From Helopsaltes ochotensis (Eukaryota; Chordata; Aves; Passeriformes; Locustellidae): a stretch of DNA of 64,000 bases. The stretch spans positions 5,337,504 through 5,401,503 of the forward strand of contig VXBM01000001.1 of the NCBI GenBank assembly GCA_013400155.1. Direction: 5' to 3'. Below, one piece after another: positions 1 to 12,712 of the stretch. Positions within the stretch are counted from its first letter, which is position 1. Every line of letters begins with the position of its first letter. The translations under genes and the position numbers were made by a program. The notes under the pieces were generated by a model. The model was not told the origin of the DNA. It made no database searches and saw only the letters and a program-made list of their open reading frames with translations.

Positions 1-1338
1 GCATTATTGTCTATCTCAAGTGACACCATAAAGGAATTTATTTTCTCTTTGATTTGTCCTGCAAGAATTCTCCATACACTTCTACCACTGCAGCCTCTGC
101 ACTTCCTCATGTTTATCAAGGCTTTTACATAACCACAAATACAGGCAGCAACAGCACAAAAGCAGTGTAAATTGGAGAAAGGGGCAGTCAAGACCTGGGT
201 CACATGTGAGTTACAACAAGCCACTGTCTCTTGCTATACCTTTTAATGAATTACACTATGCATTCTCACTTCTATTACTTTATGCTAAGATCTCCAAAAA
301 CCTTCCTCCTTTTGGGCTATGCCCTTCTGCATCCTGCACTGCTCTTTCTGTGGTGCTGCCACACATGAACAGTATTGTGAAGCAAACTGCGGCTCACGGA
401 ATTGTCCAAGTGGCTGCTGTTGCGGGGTGGACAATGAGGATAAGTTTTACCCTAGTTAAATTCCTTAATTCATCTCACAATTAAGACGTCCAAAGAAATG
501 CCCTGGCAACAAGCAGCTGAGATTTGGTGATGGAATGCATGGCTGGGTATTGATCTGCCTCTCAGAGGTTCAATACCAGCTTACAGAGTTCAAAGATGTA
601 TTTCAGCAGATTTGCCAAAAATAATTGAGTTCTTATGTATGAAATAAGTTGCATCACATTTTCTTTCTTTGCCTAAAACAATAAAGATGAACATAGAGCA
701 GATTTAAGTCCTGATGCAAACATTTATTATCATTACCCTGTCCATTCTTGTAGTAGACCATTAATTATTCCTTTTAGGACTGACTTCTGAACATCTTGAG
801 GCTATGAAAAAAGGAGAGGAAAAATCGTATCTGAAGTAATTATACATATTCAATACAAGATGTTGTACAAACAAGCGTGTTTTGCTTGCATTTCAAGACA
901 GTTAAGAAATCTTTTGTGTTATGATGCTGAGCTCCTAAATATCTTCCTTACAGACTAGCTGAGTGTGGGGTTGTGCCAATGGTGCCTTTCAACACTTAAA
1001 CCCTGTAGATTTAATTTCTAACTACTCCTGCCCTTTTTACACAGGACCTACTTTTTTATTATTCCCATCCTCACATTTTCCTTATTTCCCACCATGCAGT
1101 CCCATCACAGCCATGTAATATCTCAAAGATATGCAGTCTTTAAGAACTGCCACAATATAAACTATGCTTTATTAGCAGGAAAAATTTCCTCCTCTTTTAC
1201 TAGTGCAGCTGTCATGAGTCTATGACAATTCTCGTGGGATCATTTAAAGTATGTTTTGAGAGATTCTTCAGAAATCATGCCTATCTGGGAAAAACTTGGT
1301 ATAAATGGTATAAAACATGAATCCTTTTTTCTACTTAC
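1..1338 (-). other. HECTD2: HECTD2 intron 5 (partial) at window edge
   Basis: This is AT-rich sequence downstream of the GTAAGT donor at 1338. I looked on the minus strand for the next HECTD2 exon and found no matching segment. The ORF at 206-484 on the plus strand has no recognisable product. Confidence 0.7.
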
Positions 1339-1428
1339 AGTATTTAATAAGGCATCATAAACAACATTCACAAATTTTGCATCGATTCCAGAGTCCTCAA
1401 TGGTATTAAATGGAGAATTGGTATCTTT
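1339..1428 (-). CDS. HECTD2: HECTD2 coding exon 5
   Basis: This exon is exactly 30 codons (90 nt) on the minus strand. The acceptor CTGACTTACAG ends at 1429 and the donor is GTAAGT from 1338. Translation is KDTNSPFNTIEDSGIDAKF, VNVVYDALLNT. Mammalian HECTD2 carries the nearly identical FNTIEDSGI-AKFVN-VYD-LLNT here. The next expected residues (a PQDVQKTVLKG-like segment) are not found between 1 and 1338, so the following intron runs out of the window. An ATG just upstream, at about 1455, opens the same frame but is intronic and should not be used as a start. Confidence 0.95.
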
Positions 1429-2283
1429 CTGTAAGTCAGATAATACATGAAGCATTTTGAATATTTTATAGCTATCTTTGAAAATATAAGTTTAAGAGCA
1501 CTTAGGAAAACATGTTCAGATATAAGTATTTTCTTATCAAAACATAAGAATATAAGTTTCCTTAATTAGTATGCTAAAGACAGAGCAAAACACTAGTAAT
1601 CCAACACATATTCATGTTGCCATTCTATTTTAAAAATGTAAGAGGGTTTCAAATAATCAATTGCATTGAACTTTCATCTTTCTTGTTGGTCCATTATCAG
1701 ACAAAGGCAAAACTTCAGGCATTCAATATTCATTATATAACTAAAGGTCATGGGTTATTTTGTCCAGGCTCAGGTCATATCATCCATATTAAATATCATA
1801 AGCACATTTTGCTCTGTAATAGGCAGGAAATAATAATCTAGCATGAACTCAGAAACACAAATATAACTGTTCCCTGGGAAAACCAAGTCATCATAGCACA
1901 CCAACAGCTATAATACAGCCCATACCACACTTTTTCTTTTAGGGACAGGGAATTTCTGTTTCCAGATTTACCTAGGCCTCTGCATTAGCTTGGAGATTTT
2001 AAAACTGTAATTTGTGTAGAAAGTACCGACACAGTCACAGTGTCACACACACAAACTACATACTGTAATTTTAAAGCTCCACAAACTTGAAATATAATTG
2101 CTTAAATTGGAATCAATAAATCAATGCAATAACAGATTGCCTACAAAAGGCAGGCGAGATCATGACAAAATAATCTTAGTGGCCTTGAATACCTGGCTGA
2201 AAGCCTTTAACAGATATTTTTGGAAACATTTTGAAGATACGAAGCACTGTAATTATTAAATAGTATTAAGAATAATTTTATAC
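1429..2283 (-). other. HECTD2: HECTD2 intron 4 (855 bp)
   Basis: This is AT-rich intron sequence bounded by GTATAA at 2283 and TTACAG ending at 1429. I see no repeat or RNA gene in it. Confidence 0.9.
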
Positions 2284-2386
2284 CTTAAATGCAGCATTTA
2301 TCTCCAAGAAAGAATCAAAAGTTGTAGAATAAAAATTATGTACAGCTTTCCAATCTCCTGATGCCTTCGACTTTTCCATATCATCC
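2284..2386 (-). CDS. HECTD2: HECTD2 coding exon 4
   Basis: This exon is 103 nt: one base completing Gln, then 34 codons. The acceptor is TTTTCTCTAG, ending at 2387. Translation is DDMEKSKASGDWKAVHNF, YSTTFDSFLEINAAFK. The donor is GTATAA from 2283. The GDWKAVH-F and TTFDSF-E-NAAFK pattern is diagnostic of HECTD2. It belongs to the helical N-terminal region ahead of the HECT catalytic lobe, which lies outside the window to the left. Phase with the 1339-1428 exon is 0. Confidence 0.96.
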
Positions 2387-3799
2387 CTAGAGAAAATACA
2401 TTTAAATACTGGTAATGGTTCGATCTTCCCAGCCACTTAGACTTTAAAATTGCACTGTAACTTTAAACTTTTCCCACTAAGCACACTTAGAAAAAAGACA
2501 AGTATAATATCCCTATCTTTCTAACCTCTTCCTTGTCATTTAAAGACCATGGTATTATAGGAGAACAAAAGCATAGTTTGTGTTTGATCCACCTGAGCAA
2601 TGTCTTTTATTCAAAATGTTAATTCACAATGTCACAGTTCAGCGTGTTAGGACAAATAATTAGCAGAACAGAATTAAGCTGCAGCTACACTGACGTGATA
2701 AAGTTTCTCAGAATAATTTAAGTATGAGGGCTCGTAAACTACTCAAATTCAATAGAATTTCTTCAAAATTTTATTTAAATTTGTTCAAATAGAACTTAAT
2801 CTTAGACACATGAAAAGGTGGTCACTGGTGACAGTCAACGTGGCTTCACTAAGGGCAAATTGTGCCTGACAAATCTGGTGGCCTTCTACAGCAGGGTTAC
2901 AGTGCTGGTGGATGATGGAAGAACAGTATCATCCACCTGGACCTGTGCAAGGCCTTCCCCTGGAAGCTGCTTCCTCTCGCTTTGCTGCGGGCTGTGCAAG
3001 AAACTCTCAGCATGGGGAAATCCAAACCCAGCTCAGTGCAGGGAGCAGCTTCCAGACCCAACTGAGGAGGACCTAGCTCTGCCCTGGAGGATGGCAACCA
3101 TGGGAGAGGGGAAATGGATAGGTGGCAGAAGCTCACAGCTGGGGATTCAAATGGACAGGACAAGGGCTAATAGCTTTAACCTGCAGGAGGGTTGATTTAG
3201 ATTAGATATAAGGAAGGATTTTTTTTTTACAAACAGGTTGTCTAGAGGCAATAGTCAATAGATACAAGAATCTGAATATGGAAAAAAATTCAGCTCTTTG
3301 GATCACCTGAATACCAGCAAAAGATCACCTCTTTGCAAATTTTCCTTTATACCTCTTTTTCTTTCCCACCAAATATATACCAAATAATCAAAAAGCATTC
3401 CTTTTCCTTCCTGGAAGCACAACATTTCAAACGGGGAAGAGAGAAATAATAGCCAGTATAACCAAAACACCTAAGACTGCAAGGGGTTTGCCGACCTACA
3501 AAAAGCCATACATACTCTTTTCCAGAACTAAACGTTCACTGCATTTCTAATTCTGAAGTATATATTTTGCCATTTTTTTGTATGGAACAACATTTCAAGC
3601 TAGTAAAAATATTTTGACCATTTTCACAGTAACAGAGTTATCAATCCCACCATCATACCCAGACTAACTCCTTGCCAGTCTTACTAAAACTGTTTCCTCA
3701 TTTGAGATTAACAAAATCAAATGTATGAGTTAGATCAAAATGAAAAGAAATCCAAAGAAAGGAAGGCGGCACACTTTTAGGAACACCGGTATAACTTAC
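2387..3799 (-). other. HECTD2: HECTD2 intron 3 (1.4 kb) holding a CR1 fragment
   Basis: The intron is bounded by GTAAGT at 3799 and TTCTCTAG ending at 2387. About 440 bp of it is an antisense CR1 relic, listed separately. The rest is unremarkable AT-rich DNA. Confidence 0.9.
2812..3255 (+). mobile_element. CR1 LINE fragment with internal deletion, antisense in HECTD2 intron 3
   Basis: The plus strand reads GFTKGKLCLTNLVAFYSRVT, the conserved CR1 reverse-transcriptase segment ahead of motif A. After a frame slip near 2928 it continues as IIHLDLCKAF, the motif A region. Homology to the middle and thumb of the protein is then absent. From about 3165 it resumes with the CR1 C-terminal end (ANSFNLQEG, then an FRLDIRKDF-like frame after a stop) and an AACAGGTTG-like stretch near 3233. 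The copy therefore lost more than a kilobase internally and is frameshifted and dead. The family assignment is from memory of CR1 ORF2, and the outer limits are approximate. Confidence 0.85.
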
Positions 3800-3932
3800 T
3801 GAAAATCTTTCACAGTTTTGGTTCGAACTGGAAGGGAAGGTTCAGGAGGTGCTTTCAGTTCCTGGGGTAATGTATCCATAGACATGCGCTGCTTTTGCCG
3901 TACATCGAGGCAAAGAGGTGGTAGGTCTCTCC
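3800..3932 (-). CDS. HECTD2: HECTD2 coding exon 3
   Basis: This exon is 133 nt. On the minus strand the acceptor is CTTTTAAG, ending at 3933. Two bases complete the split Gly codon, followed by RDLPPLCLDVRQKQRMSMD, TLPQELKAPPEPSLP and VRTKTVKDF, with a final CA that forms Gln with the next exon. The donor is GTAAGT from 3799. The CLDVRQKQR and KTVKDFQ segments match mammalian HECTD2 almost exactly, while the Pro-rich middle differs. The KTVKDFQ motif leads into the conserved region shared by HECTD2 orthologues. There is no sign of pseudogene decay: no stops, canonical splice sites, consistent phase. Confidence 0.94.
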
Positions 3933-6900
3933 CTTAAAAGAAAGGTAAAGAAGAATAAATACAATGCATCCAACATACATAAATTGGAACTAGGAAAAAA
4001 AGGAAACTCTAAGTGTTTGATTCTAATTCTTTTAAAAAGTATTTTTCTTACCACGTGCACATGCAGACATGATGGAAGCTTCGGCTAACTAATAAAAATA
4101 GCAGTCTTTCCCATTATTGTATTTCCAATATAAACTGTAAATATTTAACATATCAACTGCAACACTGGTGCTCCTTACAGCTAAGAAAAATCTCACGTGC
4201 AACCATACTGAAGTCCAACTATCAGACAAGGACAAAACTTAAATCCGTTTTTCTACACTGTGACATAGAGTTTTAGCTAGAGATGACTGAGGATCATCTA
4301 CAGCTTCCATCAAGACTCTCTCCAAGAAACTAAATAGAAAAGGCATTTTTTTTTGTCTTACAGAGAATTAGTGGTGAAACAGAAGCATCTTTGAACACTT
4401 CTCAATAAATTTGGCTGCCTAATCTAGTACAATCGGCAGTGCTTTGCCATCGTCTTTCTATGCTACTCCTTCCTTTCTATTTGATCTGAGAATATTAGAT
4501 CAGATTAGCATGGCAAGACTTGGCAACAGAGCAGCTACTGTGAGAGGAGAGATGAGGCTGCCTCTGTGCCCGACACAGCTCCAAAACACACCCACCACAG
4601 GCCAAAGCTGAGCCCAGCAATGACACTGGTAGCACCCCTGTGACAATACATTTAGGAAAGGGTAAAAAAACCCTGCAAAGCAGCTGAGAGGAGAAAAAGG
4701 AAGAAAAAAAAGGAAAGAAACAACCCTACAGACACCCATGTGAGTGGAAAAGGAGAAAGAGGAGGTGCTCCTGGGTCTGGAGCAGAGATTCCCCTGCAGC
4801 CAGTGGAGAGCCCATGCCTGATCAAGCTGCTGGCAGAATTGGAGAGAAGCTGAGAAGGGAAGGTGTGGTAAGGAGGGAAAGGGATGGTTTCTTGAGTTTT
4901 GTTTCTGTTTTGTTTAACTGACAAAAAATTAATATCCTCAAGTCTGTTCTGCCTATGACAATAATTGAAAAGTGTACTCCCAGTTTTAACCCATGAGCTT
5001 TTTCATCTTATTTTCTCCCCATGTCCTGTTGAAAAGGGAACCCATAGAGCAGCTTGGTGGGTATCTGGTAGTCAGCCAAGGTAAGCCTACCCAAAACATG
5101 AAAAAAGATTTCCATTGCATTTCCAACACTCATTTTGACAGTGTCTTCACATACATCCTCAAACACTCTTACAGACTGATTTATGCTGCTCTTTTTTAAA
5201 AGCATTTACATGAATTGTGACATATGTTTGGGATAAAAGACACTATATAAAATAAAAGTGTCTTCAAAAGTCATACATATTTAATGAAAATCCTCTATGA
5301 ATTGTCTAAGACCCTTCTAAGCCTTTTTGAAGATTTTTTTTTAATTTACTAGACATCAAAGTAGTATCACTACACTGCTGCCTACTCCATTTACCACAGC
5401 AGGGAAACAGATGCTAAAAAAGTGCCATGAATCCAAAAGCAGATTTTTTTCACTCACGCTCATGACAGAGACACTGTCACTGTGACTTAACTCAGCCACC
5501 ATTCATGAGATAACAGATCAGAACTGCCCTCAATCCCCCACGGATGGCATCGATTACTGATATGGAATTTTGTCCATTCCCACAGCTGGAATTTTAACTA
5601 TTTTAAGTTAAGAGTAGTAATTGAAAAAAACAGAGCAGATATACAGACAATAAATTAATCCATGCCAAGGTGCCAAACAATCCAACCATGCAAACTTTCT
5701 GCTATTGAACATCATTCTCTGAAAGCAGGATGGACTGATTTTAATGAATTGTCTTATAAGAATTTGTCTTATTTTTATACTCTGAAAATAACAAGATTTT
5801 TGATTTAACTCTCATTCTGTCTTCTCAATTTTAAATTGCTTAAACATTGAGTTGTAACCAGCTGAACACACTGAAATGAGGAAAATATTCTTTCTACGTC
5901 TGTAGAAGAGACATCTGCCTGCAGATGCTGCTCTGCAATTCAGTAAATTGAGGCTGCAGGTGCTAAGCTGGTAACTTGCACCCTGTCAGCAATGCAATTT
6001 TCTTTGAAATATATGCAGTTTAATTTACATACACTAAAATTGATTTTTAATAGTATCTTCAACACATATGGTCAATTTCACTATGTTTTGTCATTATTCA
6101 AGTCTTTTTGTACATAGATTTATTTGCTCTTCTGCCAGTGAAGAATACTAATTAAGATTCATCACTTGAATTTCATTGAGTAGAAATGGGAAACTTTATG
6201 TATTGAGTTGATAAACAGCAATATCACAATATTATAAGACAAGAAAAACCAGTAATTTCTGGCTTCTTGCCCAGCCACATCAAGTAAAAAGATTCAGCAA
6301 TGCATGACTGCTTAAGGAATGACCAAAAACTTTGGTGAAGAAAATCTCATTGATACAAAGCAGAATTGGGTAGTCCAGGGAAGTTCAGGGTAAATGAACA
6401 CTGCAATTATTTTCATCATGACCAACACAGCTGCTGGCTGATGAAGATTTTTCAAAGAAGACAAAGCAAATAAAACTTATTGTATTTGTAACATTAGAAA
6501 AGAACTAGAAAAATCTATTTAGTATATTAATTTCTTACCAGATCATTGTTACATTAGAAGACTCATTATATGTGGCAGCTATGTAGCACAGCACACAAAC
6601 ATCCCCCTACTTTTCATGCTGTATTTACCAGCATTAGCTTTTCTATACCTTTGTTTTCAATGAAATTAACATTCTTTGAACCTGAAGTACTACCAGTATA
6701 TGCACCTATATATATACAGCCACACACAGTGTTCAGAGACAGCACATGTATAGACAAAGTGCAAAAAACCCAAACACCAAAACACCAACCAAACATTATT
6801 CTTGAATGCCAGATTAGCAAAAGCAGCATTTTTAACTGATAAATTTGTTTAAATGGTTAATTTCTCCATAGAATACACATACTGTCTCAAAATATTTTGA

Positions 6901-8385
6901 ATTCACCTTTGTTACTAAAAAAAGTCTGGTTTTATATAGGCTACTATATAAAAGGTTACTCTGATCCTGAAACTACCACAGCATCTGCTCAATTTTACAC
7001 ACTGAGCTCCACTTCCTTGACTATAATAAATATTGCCATGTTTTAGTGTGGTGAATATTAACAACTAAGTACTTATGAGGCAGTGATTACAACTGGGACA
7101 GCACTATTTGCAGCAAAATGGAGGCACTTCAAGAGACCGGTGCTTAGAGTTTATTACTCTTGCCAGATATAAAAAAGCTTGGGGGGTGGTGTCAGGGGCA
7201 AAGCAGATTTTTGGTATGTCATGCCACAGTGGGAGAATTCTTTACTGGCCATCTCCAGCCACTGTGGTTTCCTTTGTGTAGTACGAAGTGATTTGAACTA
7301 AGCAAAAAAATCCTGTCTGAGGTATCATTCAAACCTTTTGTGTTTCAGTGATTGCCCTTGTTTTGGAAGTTGAAAGCATCTCTTTACCCCATAACAAAAA
7401 CACCTTAAAAAAAAAAAGTCTTTTACTGACTTTCAGTTTTGCAGTATAACTAACAGGACTAATAAAAGATTATTTTAGTAAGAATCCAATGCTGCAAGTT
7501 ATAAACCACCTTTTTCTGCACAACTTTGAAACTGACAACAGTTTTGTTTCAAAGTTACTGAGATCTCTCAGTGCAGTCTCTTTCCTGCCTAAAATTCACT
7601 GAGTGCTATGGAGCCTTACTGAACCGCAGCACCATAAACCTGAAGAGGACTTGCTCAGAGACAAGATCAATACAAACCTGACAAATGTTTGTACAGTCTT
7701 TTATGAGAAGTTCCAAATTACTGAAATTCCTAGCCCAAAAGCCTAATAAAAATTCTGGGTCTAATCACAACATCAGCTCATCTAGGCTTCATGATTCTAG
7801 CCTACCATACTGAATACAGAGCTACTACACTTTCTATCTTTTCATCAAGTATGGTTACCTCATCACAGCACAACAACCTTCCCTCTCAGTTACAAAGCTT
7901 TCCAGAACTTACCAATTGTTGTTTGTGCATTTTATTTTTTGCCATCACTGGCCTTCATCTTCACTGAAAAACACCATCTCTCAGCAACTGTCTCCCTTAA
8001 AAGCCTTACGCTTGCCTCATTCCCACCATCCTTCAGATGGCAATAAAACAATTTTCTCCAAAGTTCTGACAATTTCTAGAGACACTGCCTGATTGCAGCT
8101 AGACAACAAATATCTGCAGATAGACTGCTGAATCAGTACCTTCCTTTAAAACTTCAGATGCTTATTTCATCCTCCAAGTCTATTTGTTTTTTCTTATCCA
8201 ACTTGTCTCTATGACACAACCTTTACTTTACTGAGGATGGGCTATCATACCTGCCTGTACAATGTACAACACAGTATAATCTAGATTTCTAGATTTTCTG
8301 GCACTACAACAATACAAATCCTGGCAGAAAATTGAGCACCTTCTAAACTTGGTAACTAAGTAACACAGGTCTTTTTTTCTCTTAC
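3933..8385 (-). other. HECTD2: HECTD2 intron 2 (4.45 kb) holding a solo LTR
   Basis: The intron is bounded by GTAAGA at 8385 and CTTTTAAG ending at 3933. It contains an LTR copy near 4540-5100 and a CA-rich low-complexity stretch near 6763-6795. No other exon or RNA gene is recognised. Confidence 0.9.
4540..5100 (+). mobile_element. Solo LTR of an avian endogenous retrovirus family, copy A
   Basis: The 3' part (about 4840-5100) aligns by eye with the copy at about 21040-21305. Shared ordered blocks are a G-rich purine stretch, a TTTG-rich segment, AAATTAATATC, TCTGTT-TGCC-ATGACA, AACCCATGA-CT, ATTTTCTC, a GTCC-GT run, GCTTGGTGGGT-TCTGG and CAGCCA. This ordered set matches a common bird LTR as I remember it, ending in a CAGCCAGGGTCAACCCACCACA-like terminus. 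The copy is diverged, has no flanking internal region, and sits in HECTD2 intron 2 antisense to the gene. The 5' boundary is uncertain, because the purine-rich part from 4540 has no second copy clear enough to fix it. Confidence 0.7.
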
Positions 8386-8515
8386 CATTTTTGATGTTGG
8401 GTATAACAAGTTGCGTAGGCGAATTTCTGTTTCCGATGCCTTCTTTCTTTTGGTTGATAGTTGTGATGAAATTGCTGAAAGTGGAAAACTGATTTTTGGC
8501 TCCTTCCTCCAACCC
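8386..8515 (-). CDS. HECTD2: HECTD2 coding exon 2
   Basis: This exon is 130 nt, 43 codons plus one base. On the minus strand the acceptor TTACAG ends at 8516, and translation starts GLEEGAKNQFSTFSNF, continues through ITTINQKKEGIGNRNSPT and ends QLVIPNIKN. The donor is GTAAGA from 8385. Mammalian HECTD2 has a closely similar stretch (GLDRGAKGQ, STFSSF, PNIKN), so the assignment is strong. The final G joins with GG from the next exon to make a Gly codon. No enzymatic motif is expected here; the segment is low-complexity and Ser/Asn-rich, ahead of the folded part of the protein. It is separated from exon 1 by a 4.2-kb intron. An in-frame ATG upstream of 8516 lies in intron sequence and is not the start. 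Confidence 0.93.
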
Positions 8516-11500
8516 CTGTAATTAAGATGACAGTATGCTCTAAAGGGCTAATACAATTCTGCTAGAGTAATCTTCTTAGTGAGGTATTACACAGAATTCT
8601 TAAATACCTTTTATCTTGAAATCAGACTGGTAATAACCAAATAAGACATAAATAATGATTCTGCAAATTTATTTCAAATTGATTCAGGAGAGGTACAATA
8701 ACATTCCTTTCCATTACATTAAAAAAACTCAAGTATTCATTTGCAGGACATGAGATATCCTTGGATTACTGTGAGGAAGCACAATGCAGTTAGGATGCTG
8801 TCAATGATAGTCCACCTTTTTGCATCTTATTATCTACTTTTGTACTTCTCACTACATCCAGCTCAGTTTAAACAGAATAAAGTGTCACATATTTCTTTTT
8901 CCAAATAGCCCTAATATATGCAAGTAGTTTAGATAAATTCCCCAAGACTAGAAATGTGGGGCCAAAAATTCTAACCTGCTAAAAAATTTCAATACTGACT
9001 ACCTGGGTAGAATTGCCAAATGACTCAAAATGGTCAGCATCTGCTGCCACTGAAGAAAGGCTGACCAACAAACATTGGTTAACAAAGTGCTAAAAGACTC
9101 CCTGCTTGAACACCTGTTCATGCTGTCACCAAGGAGCCTGCACAGGTCTCTGCTAGGAAGTGTTGAGTGCTAGTGTGTTTTAACAGCAAACAGAAGTGAA
9201 ATCACACATCAGACGTCCAAAAGATTGTACCCATTAGTCTGTTTGGCTAATCACCACTAGGTGCTATTAGATATAGTTATTTACTACGGAATTTGCAAAG
9301 CATAAGTGTGGTCAAGAGTCTTGCCCAAAATGACAGAAGTCTCATGATTAATATTTTAATTTTCATCTCAGTTCCAAGTCACCAATTGATATAAGGAGAA
9401 GGTAGATCAACTCAAAATTATATATAAACACTTCCTGCACATCATGATTTTCAACCTCACAGTAACCTTAAGACTCATTTTCCTGATATCTGTGCTCTCA
9501 GTTAGAAAAATGTTTCCACACAAATCAAAACTGTAATTCTGCAAATACACATTCTAGAATAATTACTGTAATGTCCTATTAAAATTTTTGAACCAGTACA
9601 TCTTCCTTTCCCCTCAACAGAAACGCATTTGGACTAAGACATGCAGCCCGAGTTCTAAGAAAAGCACTTCACTTCCAACACAACATCCTGAAAAACCACC
9701 AGAAGGGTAATAACACAGCCCATAAACCGACCACACCACAGTGTACACAAGCTGGTACACTGCCAGGAATTTTAAATAACTGTGGCACATACAGCTATTT
9801 TTCTGCGGCTCGTAACTCACTAAATTGTAAATTCGAACAATCATCAGGACTTCTGGCTTTAAAAATATCAAATTGCAATTTTTAAAATTGGTATTTTTAC
9901 CAAATTTCTATTTCTAGCTCCAAATTCCTTATATGCAACAAACATTCCAAAATAAAATGCAATTATCAGTGTAATTTTCAGATTAACACTTCCTTTTAGT
10001 CTATAACCTTTGAAATATCATTAAGATGATTCTTAAAAATCACATGGCACATGACTAGAGAAAAACAGACCCTGGAAAAACATTAGTGACTGAAAAAGAA
10101 CTTTTAAACAAATCCAGATCTGAGGTTAATCTGCTCTGTCACAAAATGTGTGCTCCAGGCAGAAAAGCTCTGAAGCACAGGCTAGTCTAATTACGATTAA
10201 TAGGGAATAGATAGCACAGATAATTGAAAAAAGGAGTTTTTGTTAAATAAATTATTGTGACAGCCTTTTTGACTGACTCAGCTTTCTAGGTTTTACTCCA
10301 GCCATATCACTGAAATACTATAGGTGAAGAGTTTTTAAAAAATGTTCTCTTTACTGCCACGTCCCTCAGCAGTGATCATAAAGAATAAAACTACGTGCCC
10401 TCTTTAACTTCATAATCCTGTTTCGAGTACAGTTCCAATAATATTAGACAAACGTATGGACAAAGCCTTTATTGGGAGGCCCTGGAGGGAAACTTCATGC
10501 TCATTAATGAGAAACTCTGACAACCCCTGGGGGAGTAATCTAGGGCAAGTGCACAGCACCATGTCATACTTACAAATTTTGTAGGAGATCACTGAGCTTT
10601 TAGAGCCTAAGACTCTACAAGCACACTGCCATCAAAAAAAAATTAACATCCTCCATCCCCCCCACCCACCAAAAGGAATGAATATGCTTAGAGGGAGTAA
10701 GTGGATCAAAGTGATCTTTAGTCCTTTTTTAAGATCATATTAATAACCTACGACTCTGCTGGCTTCTTAGTGCAAGTTTTCCAAAACATTAAGCCTTCCA
10801 TAAGACATTAGACTTTATAAAACTGTATTTTTCATCATTGAAGTTAAATGAAATGGTGAAAACAAGTCAAAACGTTTGCAAAGAGCACATACAGACTACT
10901 TTCTTGGAAGAGACAAAAGATTTAAAAGATCTAAAAGATCTACAAGAGTGTCTTGAAAATCCTGTGTTAGCCCTAACATTGCTTACTCAGGACCCTTATT
11001 CATTTGGCAAGAAAAGACTAGTGAGGATGAAAAAAATTTTTTCCCTGTGCAAGAAAACATGGAGGAACTCAGATTTCCAAAATGCATCTGACACTTCAAC
11101 AGGCTGCACAAGAAGCAGGATTTTCCCTTCCATTCATAGCTTGAAAGGCGTAGCTTTGGACTGGTTTTCCTTTACAGAAGTCTCTAATTGTTCCTGTTTA
11201 CTAGGGAGCAAATTAATTACTTTCCACAAGTTTCTTTCCAGAAATCTGAATTCTGACACTCTATCATCCCTTTGGTGACAGCCTATGACATCTCTTCCCA
11301 AAACTCTCCCTTCTCCCCCACTGTCACATACTATTGAACCCCATATTAGGCTGTTTGGTAAATTCCAGCCCCGCCCTGCACTTGACACACAACCACACCC
11401 AGCCAGGTCTGAGCTCCTCTACAGCAGGTCCGCTCAGACAGCTTTTGCCTGTGGGCGACACTTCAGAGATATCTGACGGATGTCCAACCACAGAGAAGTT

Positions 11501-12712
11501 CTCCTAACTCTTTAAAGTAGTTGGAATTCTACATGGCCATCCAGGGGCACACATTTTTCATCAACTGAGCTAAGCCTGACACATTTTAGGCCAGTATTTG
11601 TATCTTTATTCTAAGGGACAGGCATTTGCCATTCAAAGTCTAAGGTGGAGATATTTAAAGGTAAAACTAACTCCTGGGCACTCATCCATTTTAGACTTCT
11701 CCCACCAAATCGGTATTTGAATCACAAGAATAAACATATTCTTGCACATTCTGACAGATTTACAAAGCTGAAAGTTTTTCAGAAGATTGGAACGTTTAGG
11801 CAAAACACAAAATTGGCAGAATTGCTCCAAAGAGTCTGCAGTTTGCATACAATTACTTAGTTTAACATCACAATTATTTCTTGGCAGTCATAAATATTAT
11901 ATGCACAATCTTTTAAATTCAAATTATGAATTTAAATAAATGATAATTTAAATGATAATTTCTAGTAAGTCAGATGCTTATCAGACGTGCTGAACTAAAA
12001 TCTCCTAAGTTTATTACTACAGAATTAGTAGCATTTTTGTTCTGTTGTTGGACTGAAGTAACTTACCACAAGTTCTAATGTTAAGCTATGTAAGATATCT
12101 AACTCACGCCAGGAAAATTTTATGTTCTGTAATATTGTATGGTCAGCAGAAAGAAAAGCCCAACTCTGGTACAATTAAAAACCTGAAAAAAGGTTTCTGA
12201 AATGAAGTTAATCTGGCAAATGTCCTTTCCCCATTTTTCTCCCTGTATTAATTCACTCACCATTTCATCAAAATGTTCTGTCATCTTTCCTTTAACACAA
12301 AAAACCGGAAAATATTTTAAAAGAAAAAGTTAAAAATACAGAAGTATCTCCCAGCTACCTCTCTAGCCACTAAGTGTATTAGAGCTGAAACCCTCCACCC
12401 CCGAGAACCCTCAATGAACATTCTCTGCAAACCCTCAGTCATGACTAACCCGACAGAGCAGACCGTTGTAAAATGTTAACTATAAGAGGATGGAGAATTT
12501 ATAGCTTCATTATGTCATTGCTTACAGATGCACTTGTTATTTTTAAGAAACTTGAATGAAAGCCTCTCAACGGAAAGGAACATGAAAGAAAATGAAGACG
12601 ATGCTTCTCCCCTTCCCTTTCTCCTCCCAAATAAAGCGGCAAACACAGCAAACGAACACGGAGCGGCACCGGCGGGCCCGCGGGCGGCTGCCCGGGCGCT
12701 GACGGGACCTAC
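8516..12712 (-). other. HECTD2: HECTD2 intron 1 (4.2 kb)
   Basis: The intron is bounded by GTAGGT at 12712 and TTACAG ending at 8516. A plus-strand 146-codon frame at 10838-11278 lies inside but resembles no known protein. A short tandem repeat of AAAAGATCT-like units lies near 10914-10945. A run of C occurs near 10656. No transposable element is evident. Confidence 0.85.

Noticed and set aside
6435..6480. CTGATGAAGATTT suspected as a C/D-box snoRNA C box
   Set aside because: No properly placed D box or closing stem could be found.
7225..7265. Inverted words CCACAGTGG and CCACTGTGG
   Set aside because: Short 9-bp match within the number expected by chance.
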